Shown: positions 55,092 through 62,625 of the stretch, one piece after another
How the letters are laid out: each line of letters starts with the position of its first letter
Numbering within the stretch: the first letter of the stretch is position 1
NCBI RefSeq assembly: GCF_000685095.1
Contig: NZ_BAYE01000008.1
Location: 186,001-250,000 of the forward strand
Direction: 5' to 3'
Length of the DNA: 64,000 bases
Origin: Paraburkholderia caledonica NBRC 102488
GTDB taxonomy: Bacteria; Pseudomonadota; Gammaproteobacteria; Burkholderiales; Burkholderiaceae
Position numbers and translations under genes: made by a program
Notes under the pieces: model-generated
Told to the model about the DNA's origin: nothing
What the model saw: the letters and a program-made list of their open reading frames with translations, nothing else
Databases searched by the model: none

Positions 55092-56732
55092 ATGGAACCG
55101 TCAGCACACGTCGATACCTTCGCGCGCGACAATCTTCCGCCGCAGGATCAATGGCCTGTATTTCTGCTGCACAATCCGGATGTCGCTTATCCGGCGCGTT
55201 TCAACTGCGCGACGGAACTTCTGGATAGGACGATCGAAGCGGGTCATGGCGAGCGTGCGGCTATCTGGTCGCTGGTCGACGACGAGCCGCGTGCTACGAG
55301 CTACAAAGAATTGCTTGCGATGGTCAATCGCAGCGCGCACGTGCTTGTCGATGAAATGGGTTTGCAACCGGGCAATCGCATTCTGTTGCGAGGGCCAAAT
55401 ACATTGCAAATGGCGGTTGCTGCACTCGCTGCGCTGAAAGTGGGCCTGGTTGCCGTGCCGACCATGCCGCTCCTGCGCGCGAAAGAGTTGAAGCAGATTA
55501 TTGTAAAGGCGCAAGTAAGCGCGGCGCTCTGCGATGCACGCCTGACCGAAGAACTCGCGCGTTGCAGCGATCCTCAGGACGAATTTTATTGTGCTGAGCT
55601 AAAGCAAACGCTGCTGTTTCATGACGATGCAGTGGATTCACTCGACACGCTTGCGATCAACAAACCCGCTGACTTCGCCGCATGCGATACGGCAGCCGAC
55701 GACGTGTGTCTGATCGCCTTCACGAGCGGCACGACGGGCGCGCCGAAAGGCTGCATGCATTTTCATCGCGACGTGCTCGCCATGTGCGATCTGTTTCCGC
55801 GTCATGTGCTGAAGCCTTCGGCGAGCGACATATTTTGCGGCACGCCGCCGCTCGCTTTCACATTCGGGCTCGGCGGCTTGCTATGTTTTCCGTTGCGCGT
55901 GGGGGCGTCGACGGTATTGATCGAGAAGCTCACGCCTGAGACGTTATTGCAGACCGTCGAGCGCTTTCACGCAACCATCATGTTCACGGCGCCGACTTTC
56001 TATCGGCAGATGGCACCGCTCGTCGCGCGTCACGATGTGTCGAGCTTGCAGAAAACCGTGTCGGCCGGCGAGGCGTTGCCCGATTCGACACGGCGGCTGT
56101 GGCGCGACGCTACTGGCATCGACATGATCGACGGTATCGGCGGCACCGAGCTGATCCACATTTTTGTCTCGGCGCAGGGCGACGAGATTCGTCCGCATGC
56201 AATTGGCCGCGCGGTGCCGGGCTACGTCGTGCAAGCCGTGGACGACGCAATGCAACCCGTTGCGCCCGGCACGATAGGCAAGCTAGCGGTGCGCGGGCCG
56301 ACAGGTTGTCGTTATCTCGCAGACGAACGGCAAATGAAATTCGTGCGCGACGGCTGGAATTTGCCTGGCGATTCGGTATATCTCGACGCGGACGGCTATG
56401 TCTTCTATCAGGCACGCGCCGACGACATGATCGTCTCAGCCGGCTACAACATTTCGGGTCCTGAGGTAGAAAGCGTTTTGCTGCAACACGAAGCGGTGGC
56501 CGAATGCGGCGTAATAGGCGTGCCGGATGAAACGCGCGGGCAAATCGTGAAGGCGTTCGTGGTGCTGAACCCCGGCTTCACTCGCGACGACAATCTCGTC
56601 GCGCAACTGCAGGACTTCGTGAAGAATACGGTGGCGCCTTACAAGTATCCACGCGTGGTCGCTTTTGTCGATTCACTGCCGCGCACCGAAACAGGTAAGC
56701 TCAAGCGCTTCGAATTGCGCACGATGGCGTAG
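55092..56732 (+). CDS. abmG: 2-Aminobenzoate-CoA ligase (benzoate-CoA ligase family)
   Basis: 546 residues. AMP-binding motif FTSGTTGAPKGCMHFHRDVL (about 210-229), GIGGTELIHIFVSAQGDEIR (A5-type GGTE), DGWNLPGDSVYLDADGYVFY (A7) and the C-terminal lysine loop PRTETGKLKRFELR (about 530). The N-terminus FNCATELLDRTIEAGHGERA is typical of the benzoate-CoA ligase branch. It activates an aromatic acid to its CoA thioester with ATP, the entry step of the pathway. The operon context favours 2-aminobenzoate. Confidence 0.85.
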   Translation: MEPSAHVDTFARDNLPPQDQWPVFLLHNPDVAYPARFNCATELLDRTIEAGHGERAAIWSLVDDEPRATSYKELLAMVNRSAHVLVDEMGLQPGNRILLRGPNTLQMAVAALAALKVGLVAVPTMPLLRAKELKQIIVKAQVSAALCDARLTEELARCSDPQDEFYCAELKQTLLFHDDAVDSLDTLAINKPADFAACDTAADDVCLIAFTSGTTGAPKGCMHFHRDVLAMCDLFPRHVLKPSASDIFCGTPPLAFTFGLGGLLCFPLRVGASTVLIEKLTPETLLQTVERFHATIMFTAPTFYRQMAPLVARHDVSSLQKTVSAGEALPDSTRRLWRDATGIDMIDGIGGTELIHIFVSAQGDEIRPHAIGRAVPGYVVQAVDDAMQPVAPGTIGKLAVRGPTGCRYLADERQMKFVRDGWNLPGDSVYLDADGYVFYQARADDMIVSAGYNISGPEVESVLLQHEAVAECGVIGVPDETRGQIVKAFVVLNPGFTRDDNLVAQLQDFVKNTVAPYKYPRVVAFVDSLPRTETGKLKRFELRTMA

Positions 56733-56774
56733 CCTCTTCCTCGCTATTCCTCGCAAACCTCAGGAGACAAACGC

Positions 56775-57998
56775 ATGGCCGGCTCTTTCATTGAAGTCGT
56801 CGCCCAGGACGGCGGCCGTTTCAACGCATACGTTGCTCGTCCCGCGCAAGGCTCGGGCCCCGGGCTCGTTCTGTTGCAGGAAATTTTCGGCGTCAACGAC
56901 ACCATGAAGGCGACGGCCGACCGCTTCGCCGAGGAAGGCTACGTGGTGCTGGTGCCCGATCTCTTCTGGCGGATAGAGCCAGGCATCGAACTGGGTTATG
57001 GCGAAGCCGACATGAAGCAGGCGCTCGCCTACCTCAATCAGTTCGACACCAATCTGGCGGTGGACGATATCGCGGCCACCATTGCCGCACTGCGCGCGAT
57101 GCCCGAGCAGGCCGGCAAGGTCGGCGCAGTCGGGTACTGCCTGGGCGGCAAGCTCGCGTTCTTGAGCGCGGCGCGCACCGACGTCGATTGCGCAGTGAGC
57201 TACTACGGCGTGGGTCTCGATGCCTATCTGGACGAAGTGCCGGCCGTGCGCTGTCCTATGGTGTTTCATTTCCCCGAAAACGACGCGCTCTGCCCGCCTG
57301 AAACCCGCGAACGAATCAGCGCTGCATTGCGCGCGCGTCCGCAAATCGAGCAGTATGTGTACCCCGGTTGCGATCATGCGTTCGCGGCGCCCGCGCGTCC
57401 GCAATACGACAAGCCCGCGGCAATGATGGCGTATTCGCGAACGCTTGCGCTACTGCGTAAAGTGCTGGGACCGGTCTACGATCTGAACGCGCTGTGGGAG
57501 GCGCATTGCTATCACGAGTTCGCCACGCGCGACGTGGAAGCGGTCATGCCGACAATGGTCGCGCAGCCTTACGTCAATCACGTGCCGACCATGACAGGCG
57601 GTGTCGGCCACGACAACCTCAAGCGGTTCTATACCCATCACTTCGTCAACTCGAATCCAGCTGATACAAAGCTGATTCCGATTTCGCGGACCATCGGCGC
57701 AGATCGTATCGTCGACGAATTCATTTTCAGCTGCACGCATGACTGCGAAATCGACTGGCTGCTGCCGGGCGTTGCGCCAACGGGAAAGTATTTCGAAGTG
57801 CCGATGCTGGCGGTCGTGTGCTTCCGCGGCGACAAGCTTTATAACGAGCATATTTACTGGGATCAGGCTAGCGTGCTCGTGCAGGTGGGCTTGCTCGATC
57901 CGAAGGGACTGCCCGTGGCCGGCATTGAAAGCGCACGCAAATTGCTCGACGAAACGTTACCTTCGAACGAATTAATGGGAAGCAAGTCGCGAGTGTGA
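56775..57998 (+). CDS. Dienelactone hydrolase fused to a SnoaL-like domain
   Basis: 407 residues; RBS CAGGAGA; 42 bases after the ligase gene. Residues 1-235 are a dienelactone hydrolase: GLVLLQEIFGVN, nucleophile elbow GYCLGG with Cys122, Asp170 (FPENDALCP) and His201 (GCDHAFAAP), matching the family's Cys-Asp-His triad and spacing. Residues about 245-400 are a SnoaL/NTF2-like domain (LWEAHCYHEFATRDVEAVMP, TMTGGVGHDNLKRFYTHHFV, ILW-type end YWDQASVLVQVGLLDP). A fused protein could hydrolyse a ring or lactone intermediate. It probably shares the operon transcript. Confidence 0.83.
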   Translation: MAGSFIEVVAQDGGRFNAYVARPAQGSGPGLVLLQEIFGVNDTMKATADRFAEEGYVVLVPDLFWRIEPGIELGYGEADMKQALAYLNQFDTNLAVDDIAATIAALRAMPEQAGKVGAVGYCLGGKLAFLSAARTDVDCAVSYYGVGLDAYLDEVPAVRCPMVFHFPENDALCPPETRERISAALRARPQIEQYVYPGCDHAFAAPARPQYDKPAAMMAYSRTLALLRKVLGPVYDLNALWEAHCYHEFATRDVEAVMPTMVAQPYVNHVPTMTGGVGHDNLKRFYTHHFVNSNPADTKLIPISRTIGADRIVDEFIFSCTHDCEIDWLLPGVAPTGKYFEVPMLAVVCFRGDKLYNEHIYWDQASVLVQVGLLDPKGLPVAGIESARKLLDETLPSNELMGSKSRV

Positions 57999-58080
57999 CC
58001 AGGTCGGCAAGCTGCTAGAGGCCTGCCTCTGCGCAATATCCTTATGATGTGACGTTCCATTGGCCACCATCTATCGACCC

Positions 58081-58752
58081 ATGCTGACCGTCCATCATTT
58101 GAATAACTCCCGCTCGCAACGCGTCTTGTGGCTGCTCGAAGAACTCGGCGTGCCGTACGAGGTGAAGCGTTACGAGCGCGATCCGAAAACCATGCTCGCG
58201 CCGCCCGAGTTACGCGCGGTGCATCCGCTCGGCAAATCGCCCGTCATTACCGATGACGGGCAGACCATTGCAGAGTCAGGCGCGATTGTCGAGTATCTGG
58301 TGGAGAAGTATGGGCAGGGGCGTTTTGCGCCCGCGCAAGGCACGCCTGAGCGTTTGCGTTACACGTACTGGCTGCATTACGCGGAAGGCTCGGCAATGCC
58401 GCCGTTGCTGCTCAAGCTGATCGCAGGGCGCATCGCGAGTGCGCCGATGCCTTTCTTTGCAAAGCCGATTGCGCGAAAGATCGCGGCTACGCTGCAAACA
58501 GGGTTTGTCGACCCGCAATTGAAGCTGCATTTTGGATATATCGAGAAGGAATTGACAAAGAGCCCGTGGTTCGCCGGCAATGAGTTCACGGCCGCCGACG
58601 TACAGATGAGTTTCCCGCTCGAGGCGGCTACTGCGCGCGGCGGAATGGCGTGGCCGGCGGTCACCGCGTTCTTGCAGCGGATCCATGCGCGGCCCGCATA
58701 TCAGCGGGCCTTGGAGCGCGGTGGGGAGTATGGAATTGTGGGTGGGGGATGA
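58081..58752 (+). CDS. Glutathione S-transferase
   Basis: 223 residues from the ATG at 58081; a TTG at 58060 would add 7. N-terminal thioredoxin-like domain: MLTVHHLNNSRSQRVLWLLE with the Ser of the active site (NNSRSQR), glutathione-binding LRAVHPLGKSPVITDDG and ESGAIVEYLV. Alpha-helical C-domain from about residue 90 (RLRYTYWLHYAEGSAMPPLL). It could protect against electrophiles or act in the neighbouring aromatic pathway; it lies 80 bases after that operon. Part of its sequence (58194-58241) recurs at 59173. Confidence 0.87.
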   Translation: MLTVHHLNNSRSQRVLWLLEELGVPYEVKRYERDPKTMLAPPELRAVHPLGKSPVITDDGQTIAESGAIVEYLVEKYGQGRFAPAQGTPERLRYTYWLHYAEGSAMPPLLLKLIAGRIASAPMPFFAKPIARKIAATLQTGFVDPQLKLHFGYIEKELTKSPWFAGNEFTAADVQMSFPLEAATARGGMAWPAVTAFLQRIHARPAYQRALERGGEYGIVGGG

Positions 58753-58782
58753 GCGGGTGACGCCTCGGCGGGATCGATAGAA

Positions 58783-58811
58783 GGAGGGGCCAAGTTGTTC
58801 TTGGCCCCTCC
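58783..58811. terminator. Strong hairpin between convergent genes
   Basis: A perfect 12-bp stem, GGAGGGGCCAAG (58783-58794) with CTTGGCCCCTCC (58800-58811), 5-base loop. On the minus strand it is followed by TTCTAT. It can end the GST transcript and the immunity-like transcript arriving from the other side. Confidence 0.65.
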
Positions 58812-58855
58812 CAGTCCGCGTGGTTTCAAGTCATCCTATTCGCGGCTACTTGCGG

Positions 58856-59116
58856 CTATTCGATTGGATCTTTGGTAATGTTCATGTATTGCTCGATAGC
58901 GGGTTGACCAAGTGCGATCAGGGCCAGCATTGCCGCACCGAGCCGTCGCGCGAATGCATCGTCAAGGTTAAATTTGTGCTCGTCGAGCAGAACAGGAATT
59001 TCGAGCGAGCCTGCCACGACAGACGTTAGTTTGGCTCGATCAATGGCCTGTAAGGAGAACTCTTGACGGTCTTCGAGGTAGGTCAGAACTACAGAATATG
59101 GTGGATGGTTAGCCAT
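58856..59116 (-). CDS. Immunity-like small protein, orphan paralogue
   Basis: 86 residues from the ATG at 59116. It aligns along its length with the 95-residue protein at 59478: MANHPPYSVVLTYLED against MAKHQPYDVVLSYTND, and AFARRLGAAMLALIALGQPA against EFARRLGVAMLNLIALGQPG, ending NITKDP against RVTQDP. It has no Rhs gene of its own upstream; 361 bases separate it from the paralogue. Orphan immunity genes behind Rhs loci are usual where toxin tips have been exchanged. The immunity role is inferred from context. Confidence 0.6.
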   Translation of the reverse strand: MANHPPYSVVLTYLEDRQEFSLQAIDRAKLTSVVAGSLEIPVLLDEHKFNLDDAFARRLGAAMLALIALGQPAIEQYMNITKDPIE

Positions 59117-59172
59117 TAATAATCTCTACATTCTTGATAGATTTGAAATGCCTTTTGCTTGCACAGAGCGAT

Positions 59173-59220
59173 GGCTCGCGCCGCCCGAGTTACGCGCGGT
59201 GCATCCGCTCGGCAAATCGC
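59173..59220. repeat. 48-base exact copy of part of the GST gene
   Basis: Identical to 58194-58241 inside the GST gene, which encodes LAPPELRAVHPLGKSP. The sequence then diverges at once. It lies within the 361-base stretch (59117-59477) between the two immunity-like genes. A short plus-strand frame follows (NEFADQSLYPGLGDVFYAQR), which has no start signal and was not recognised. The copy implies that foreign DNA was joined here by recombination. Confidence 0.9.
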
Positions 59221-59423
59221 CGGAAGGTCGCCAGAGTCGTGGGGACTACTATGAACGAATTCGCCGACCAGTCGTTATACCCGGGTTTGGGCGATGTCTT
59301 CTACGCGCAGCGGATAAGGCTGATGGTCGAAAGGGTCTTATCGAGGCAGTCGGTATGACCAGTCTATGGAATCGCAAACTCACGCATTGTTCGATAACCG
59401 GCTAGCCGAGCGCGATGAGAAGC

Positions 59424-59450
59424 AAAAAGGGCAGACAACCTGTCCGCCCT
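59424..59450 (-). terminator. Rho-independent terminator after the immunity-like gene
   Basis: GGGCAGACA (59429-59437) pairs with TGTCCGCCC (59441-59449) with one mismatch and a 3-base loop. On the minus strand the stem is followed by TTTTT (A-run 59424-59428). It lies 28 bases after the stop of the gene at 59478. Confidence 0.8.
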
Positions 59451-59477
59451 TCTTACTTACGGCTCCGAGTCACTTTC

Positions 59478-59765
59478 TTATGAATTGTTGCCTGGAGGAC
59501 TTGGCAGGCTGCCGGTCGGGTCTTGCGTAACCCTCATGTATTGCTTAATGCCCGGTTGACCCAAAGCGATGAGGTTGAGCATGGCGACTCCAAGCCGTCG
59601 AGCGAACTCGTCGTCAATCGTTGAGTCGCCTTCATCCCAAACAGGCAGCTCCATTCTTTCAGCCAACAGCGGAGCGAGCTTTGCAACTTCTACGGTATGT
59701 ACGACCAACTGTTTAGGATCGTTCGTGTAGCTTAAGACTACGTCGTACGGTTGATGTTTCGCCAT
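59478..59765 (-). CDS. Immunity-like small protein coupled to the Rhs gene
   Basis: 95 residues from the ATG at 59765, sharing one base with the Rhs stop (TGATG), so translation is coupled. Sequence MAKHQPYDVVLSYTNDPKQL, then a helical half EFARRLGVAMLNLIALGQPG and a Ser/Pro tail (SLPSPPGNNS). No membrane helix or known domain. Tight coupling to a polymorphic-toxin-like gene is what cognate immunity genes show. The frame extends upstream inside the Rhs gene, but that part is a shadow. Confidence 0.65.
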   Translation of the reverse strand: MAKHQPYDVVLSYTNDPKQLVVHTVEVAKLAPLLAERMELPVWDEGDSTIDDEFARRLGVAMLNLIALGQPGIKQYMRVTQDPTGSLPSPPGNNS

Positions 59766-62158
59766 CAGAATCCTCGGCATGTTTGGTATCTTTGGAATGC
59801 TCGCACCCGGCACAGCGCGAGACGTCTGGCATCGAGCATTGGCTTGTAAATTGCCGTGCACTCGTCCATATCGTTTTCATATTGTGCATAGCATTCGCTC
59901 TCATGAGCTTCCCTTCCGCTGCACTTTACCACTCCACCGCCATCGCCTCCGGCTGCAAAGAGAGCGCCATAAAGCACCGCCCTTTTTGCAGAAGCCGTGA
60001 GGTCAGGCACGAGAGTTGGATAAGGAACCTGCGATTGATCGTTCAGCATCAGCTCTGAGGCCTCGCTCCACTTAGGCAGCGTCGCGCTCAACTCATCGCC
60101 GAAAAGCTTGCCCGCGAGCTTGGCTTTCCACGTCATGTAGCATTCGACGCAGAGCGGTGGAATAGATGTGTTCGATCCAGACCTGAGTCCGGTGACATTT
60201 GCAGGCGGCGAAATCGGATCATTACCTAGCTCCCAGTTGGTGAGCCAGACATCGATTTCGGCATCGCTGATGGTCTGCGGAAAACCTCCGTTCGTTGAAA
60301 CTATCGCCGTACGCTTCGATACGCTGCCGTCCGGACCGTAACCATACTGAACCGCCAGATAGCGCGTCTGCTGGCCGTTGGCAGCGCTCGGTTTCTCGTT
60401 GTATTCGAAAGAAGATACACGCCCGCGCACGTCGTAGCTGATGCCTGCCTGACCGCTATTTCCTGCGATCTGCGCCGCGCGATTCGAGGCGTCACGAGCC
60501 AGCGTTCGCATTTGCCAGCCCGAGACAGCGTCGCGCGTCGTCGCGATGTTTCCTCGTATGTCGTATGTGTAACTCCAATCTTCAAGCGTCTTGCCGTCCT
60601 GCATGACTGTGGCCGACAGAAGCCGGCCGGCGCCGTCGTAACGTGCACCGACCGTCAACTGGCTGCCTGTCGCAACGGCCTGCATTCCCTGCTCGCCCGT
60701 CAGATCGGTTGTTTGAGTTTCGGCGTAACCGGTGACGTTGCCGCTCGAATCGTAGACAAAAGCCCGGACCTTACCCGGCGTAGCCACGACGTGGGGATGC
60801 AACGAAGTGCCATCGTTGTACTCAATGGTCGTCACGGTCTTTTTTGCACCGATCGTCGCGACCGCCCGGGTGGGCCGGTTCGCACTATCCCATGTGTACT
60901 GGACATCGCCATCAGGCGTCTGTCTCTGCTTCAGATTGCCGGCCGCGTCCCAGTTGCGCGTTACCATCCCGCCTGGCGTGGCGATTGAACGAGGACGCAA
61001 GCTATCGAGGACATCGAATGCGTAAGTGCTTACGCCGTACATGTCAGTAAGCGTCGCGCTGCCGCGACCGTAGCTGAACGTCGTATTGCGCGTCGTATCG
61101 GGATGTGTGACGGAGATCGCGCGTCCGCTGTCGTCATAGGTCCACGTTGCAGTTCGAGACCCCGATTCGTCCTTGATTCCAGTCAAAGCGTTGGGGAAGC
61201 GCGCATCTTCGTACAGGTACTGATGAACATAACCGTCAGGTTGCGTCACCGAAGCAAGATTTCCTTTGGCATCGTACGAATACCTCGTGGTTTGACCGGA
61301 CGGACGTACCATGCTCGTTATGCGGTCGCTACTGTCGTATGTCAGAGAGATTGTCATTGACGACTGCGCCGTGTTGTCGACGGGCCATTGCCCCACCGAG
61401 TCCACCCGCTGCCTGTCGTCGTACCCAAGCTTGCGAATAATGCCCGTCCGCGTACGCTCGAATTCGAACCTGCCCGTGGTATCCGAGTAACCTTCGGTGA
61501 CACCGAGTAGTTCGTCTTTCAAGCTGAAGTAGCCGTCACCAGCTTTCGTCAGCGAAAGCGCCCTATTTCCTTCCGCCGTCCACGCTCCATTGCTCCAATT
61601 GAACGTCACCGGTTGCTGGTTACCACGATAGGCAACTATGTGGGGTACGCTTGCCTTCGCCCCGGCCAGATCAATCCTCCGCTGCCAGTTGTTGACCCAG
61701 TTGCGCCCCATCATGCTCTGCGCGGTGTCAAACGGCTTCGAAAGGTAGGTGCGCCTAAACACGAGAGGGGAAACATCGCCGCTAGCAAAGTCGGCTTCCG
61801 AAAGTGTGACATTGCCCTTTGCTGGCAGCACGGGATCTCCCACAGGACAGGAATCGTCCGGCTGCGGGGGAACCGGCACACCGCCGCAATAGTCTGCGAT
61901 CCAGTTCGACGCATTGGGGCAGTTGTAGTAATTCATTGCGTTGTACGGATCATCGTTGCCGTTAGACATGGGTGCTGTGCCTGCCACCTGTATGGCGCAA
62001 GTCGGCGTTCGAGGAATACCCAACGACTTCTGATAGACCTGCATGCACTGCATGTAAGTGGCGGCGTTGACGTAAGTACCGAACATCAACAAATAAGACA
62101 TGGCGATAAAGCGGACACGTCGATCCACCAATGCGCCTATACGTTTCCACGCGCTCAT
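59765..62158 (-). CDS. Short exported Rhs-repeat protein with Cys-rich C-terminal tip
   Basis: 797 residues; AAAGGAGAAAC directly before the ATG at 62158. N-terminal hydrophobic segment (RFIAMSYLLMFGTYVNAATY) acts as a Sec-like signal. A DUF6531-like block follows (GDPVLPAKGNVTLSEADFAS, PLVFRRTYLSKPFD), then about 20 YD/Rhs repeats (TTRYSYDAKGNLASVTQPDG, VQYTWDSANRPTRAVATIG). The usual Rhs boundary motif with D-P-x-G-L is absent. The unique tip (about 650-797) has WKAKLAGKLFGDELSATLPK and ends with a Cys-rich helical stretch (ESECYAQYENDMDECTAIYK, then CRVRAFQRYQTCRGF). A toxin is plausible; its activity is unknown. Confidence 0.8.
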   Translation of the reverse strand: MSAWKRIGALVDRRVRFIAMSYLLMFGTYVNAATYMQCMQVYQKSLGIPRTPTCAIQVAGTAPMSNGNDDPYNAMNYYNCPNASNWIADYCGGVPVPPQPDDSCPVGDPVLPAKGNVTLSEADFASGDVSPLVFRRTYLSKPFDTAQSMMGRNWVNNWQRRIDLAGAKASVPHIVAYRGNQQPVTFNWSNGAWTAEGNRALSLTKAGDGYFSLKDELLGVTEGYSDTTGRFEFERTRTGIIRKLGYDDRQRVDSVGQWPVDNTAQSSMTISLTYDSSDRITSMVRPSGQTTRYSYDAKGNLASVTQPDGYVHQYLYEDARFPNALTGIKDESGSRTATWTYDDSGRAISVTHPDTTRNTTFSYGRGSATLTDMYGVSTYAFDVLDSLRPRSIATPGGMVTRNWDAAGNLKQRQTPDGDVQYTWDSANRPTRAVATIGAKKTVTTIEYNDGTSLHPHVVATPGKVRAFVYDSSGNVTGYAETQTTDLTGEQGMQAVATGSQLTVGARYDGAGRLLSATVMQDGKTLEDWSYTYDIRGNIATTRDAVSGWQMRTLARDASNRAAQIAGNSGQAGISYDVRGRVSSFEYNEKPSAANGQQTRYLAVQYGYGPDGSVSKRTAIVSTNGGFPQTISDAEIDVWLTNWELGNDPISPPANVTGLRSGSNTSIPPLCVECYMTWKAKLAGKLFGDELSATLPKWSEASELMLNDQSQVPYPTLVPDLTASAKRAVLYGALFAAGGDGGGVVKCSGREAHESECYAQYENDMDECTAIYKPMLDARRLALCRVRAFQRYQTCRGF

Positions 62159-62625
62159 GTTTCTCCTTTTAATTGCTAGTTATGACCGGAGTCGACGTAG
62201 CAACTGTTAAGGAGATTTGAATATCTTTACATCCGACAACTCTTAAAAGTACGGTCAGCTTGCACTCGATTGAAACCAGCCCGCCATTCGTCCCTTCTCT
62301 GCGTGAGAAGTTGCCTGCGTACCTGTCGTGATTCCCGGCAACGTTAGGAAAATTGCAGAATCGGCGACTTGCGTCTGAGTCCGTCTCAAGGCAGCTTGGA
62401 CATCAAAGAAAGTCCACCCGCCCAGGAATTCGTAGTTGTGACGCAAAACTCGCGAGTGCTAAACTGAAAAACCCCTCGCCCTCAACAACTTGCCATCACG
62501 TTGGTCAACATCGGGTTGATCAGCATCGCGCCGGGCGGCGGGCCCGTCCGGCATCGCATTGAAACAGCCCACCTATGCTCGAAGCCGCCGGCAATTTCAA
62601 ACGATCGCGGCACAGGAGCCCTCGC
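62159..62625. other. Divergent intergenic region, Rhs / MFS
   Basis: About 470 bases with promoters for two divergent genes presumably inside. AT-rich DNA near 62190-62240 fits the Rhs promoter; CAGGAG at 62612-62617 is the RBS of the MFS gene. No regulator gene is present between them and no other feature was found. Confidence 0.35.
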
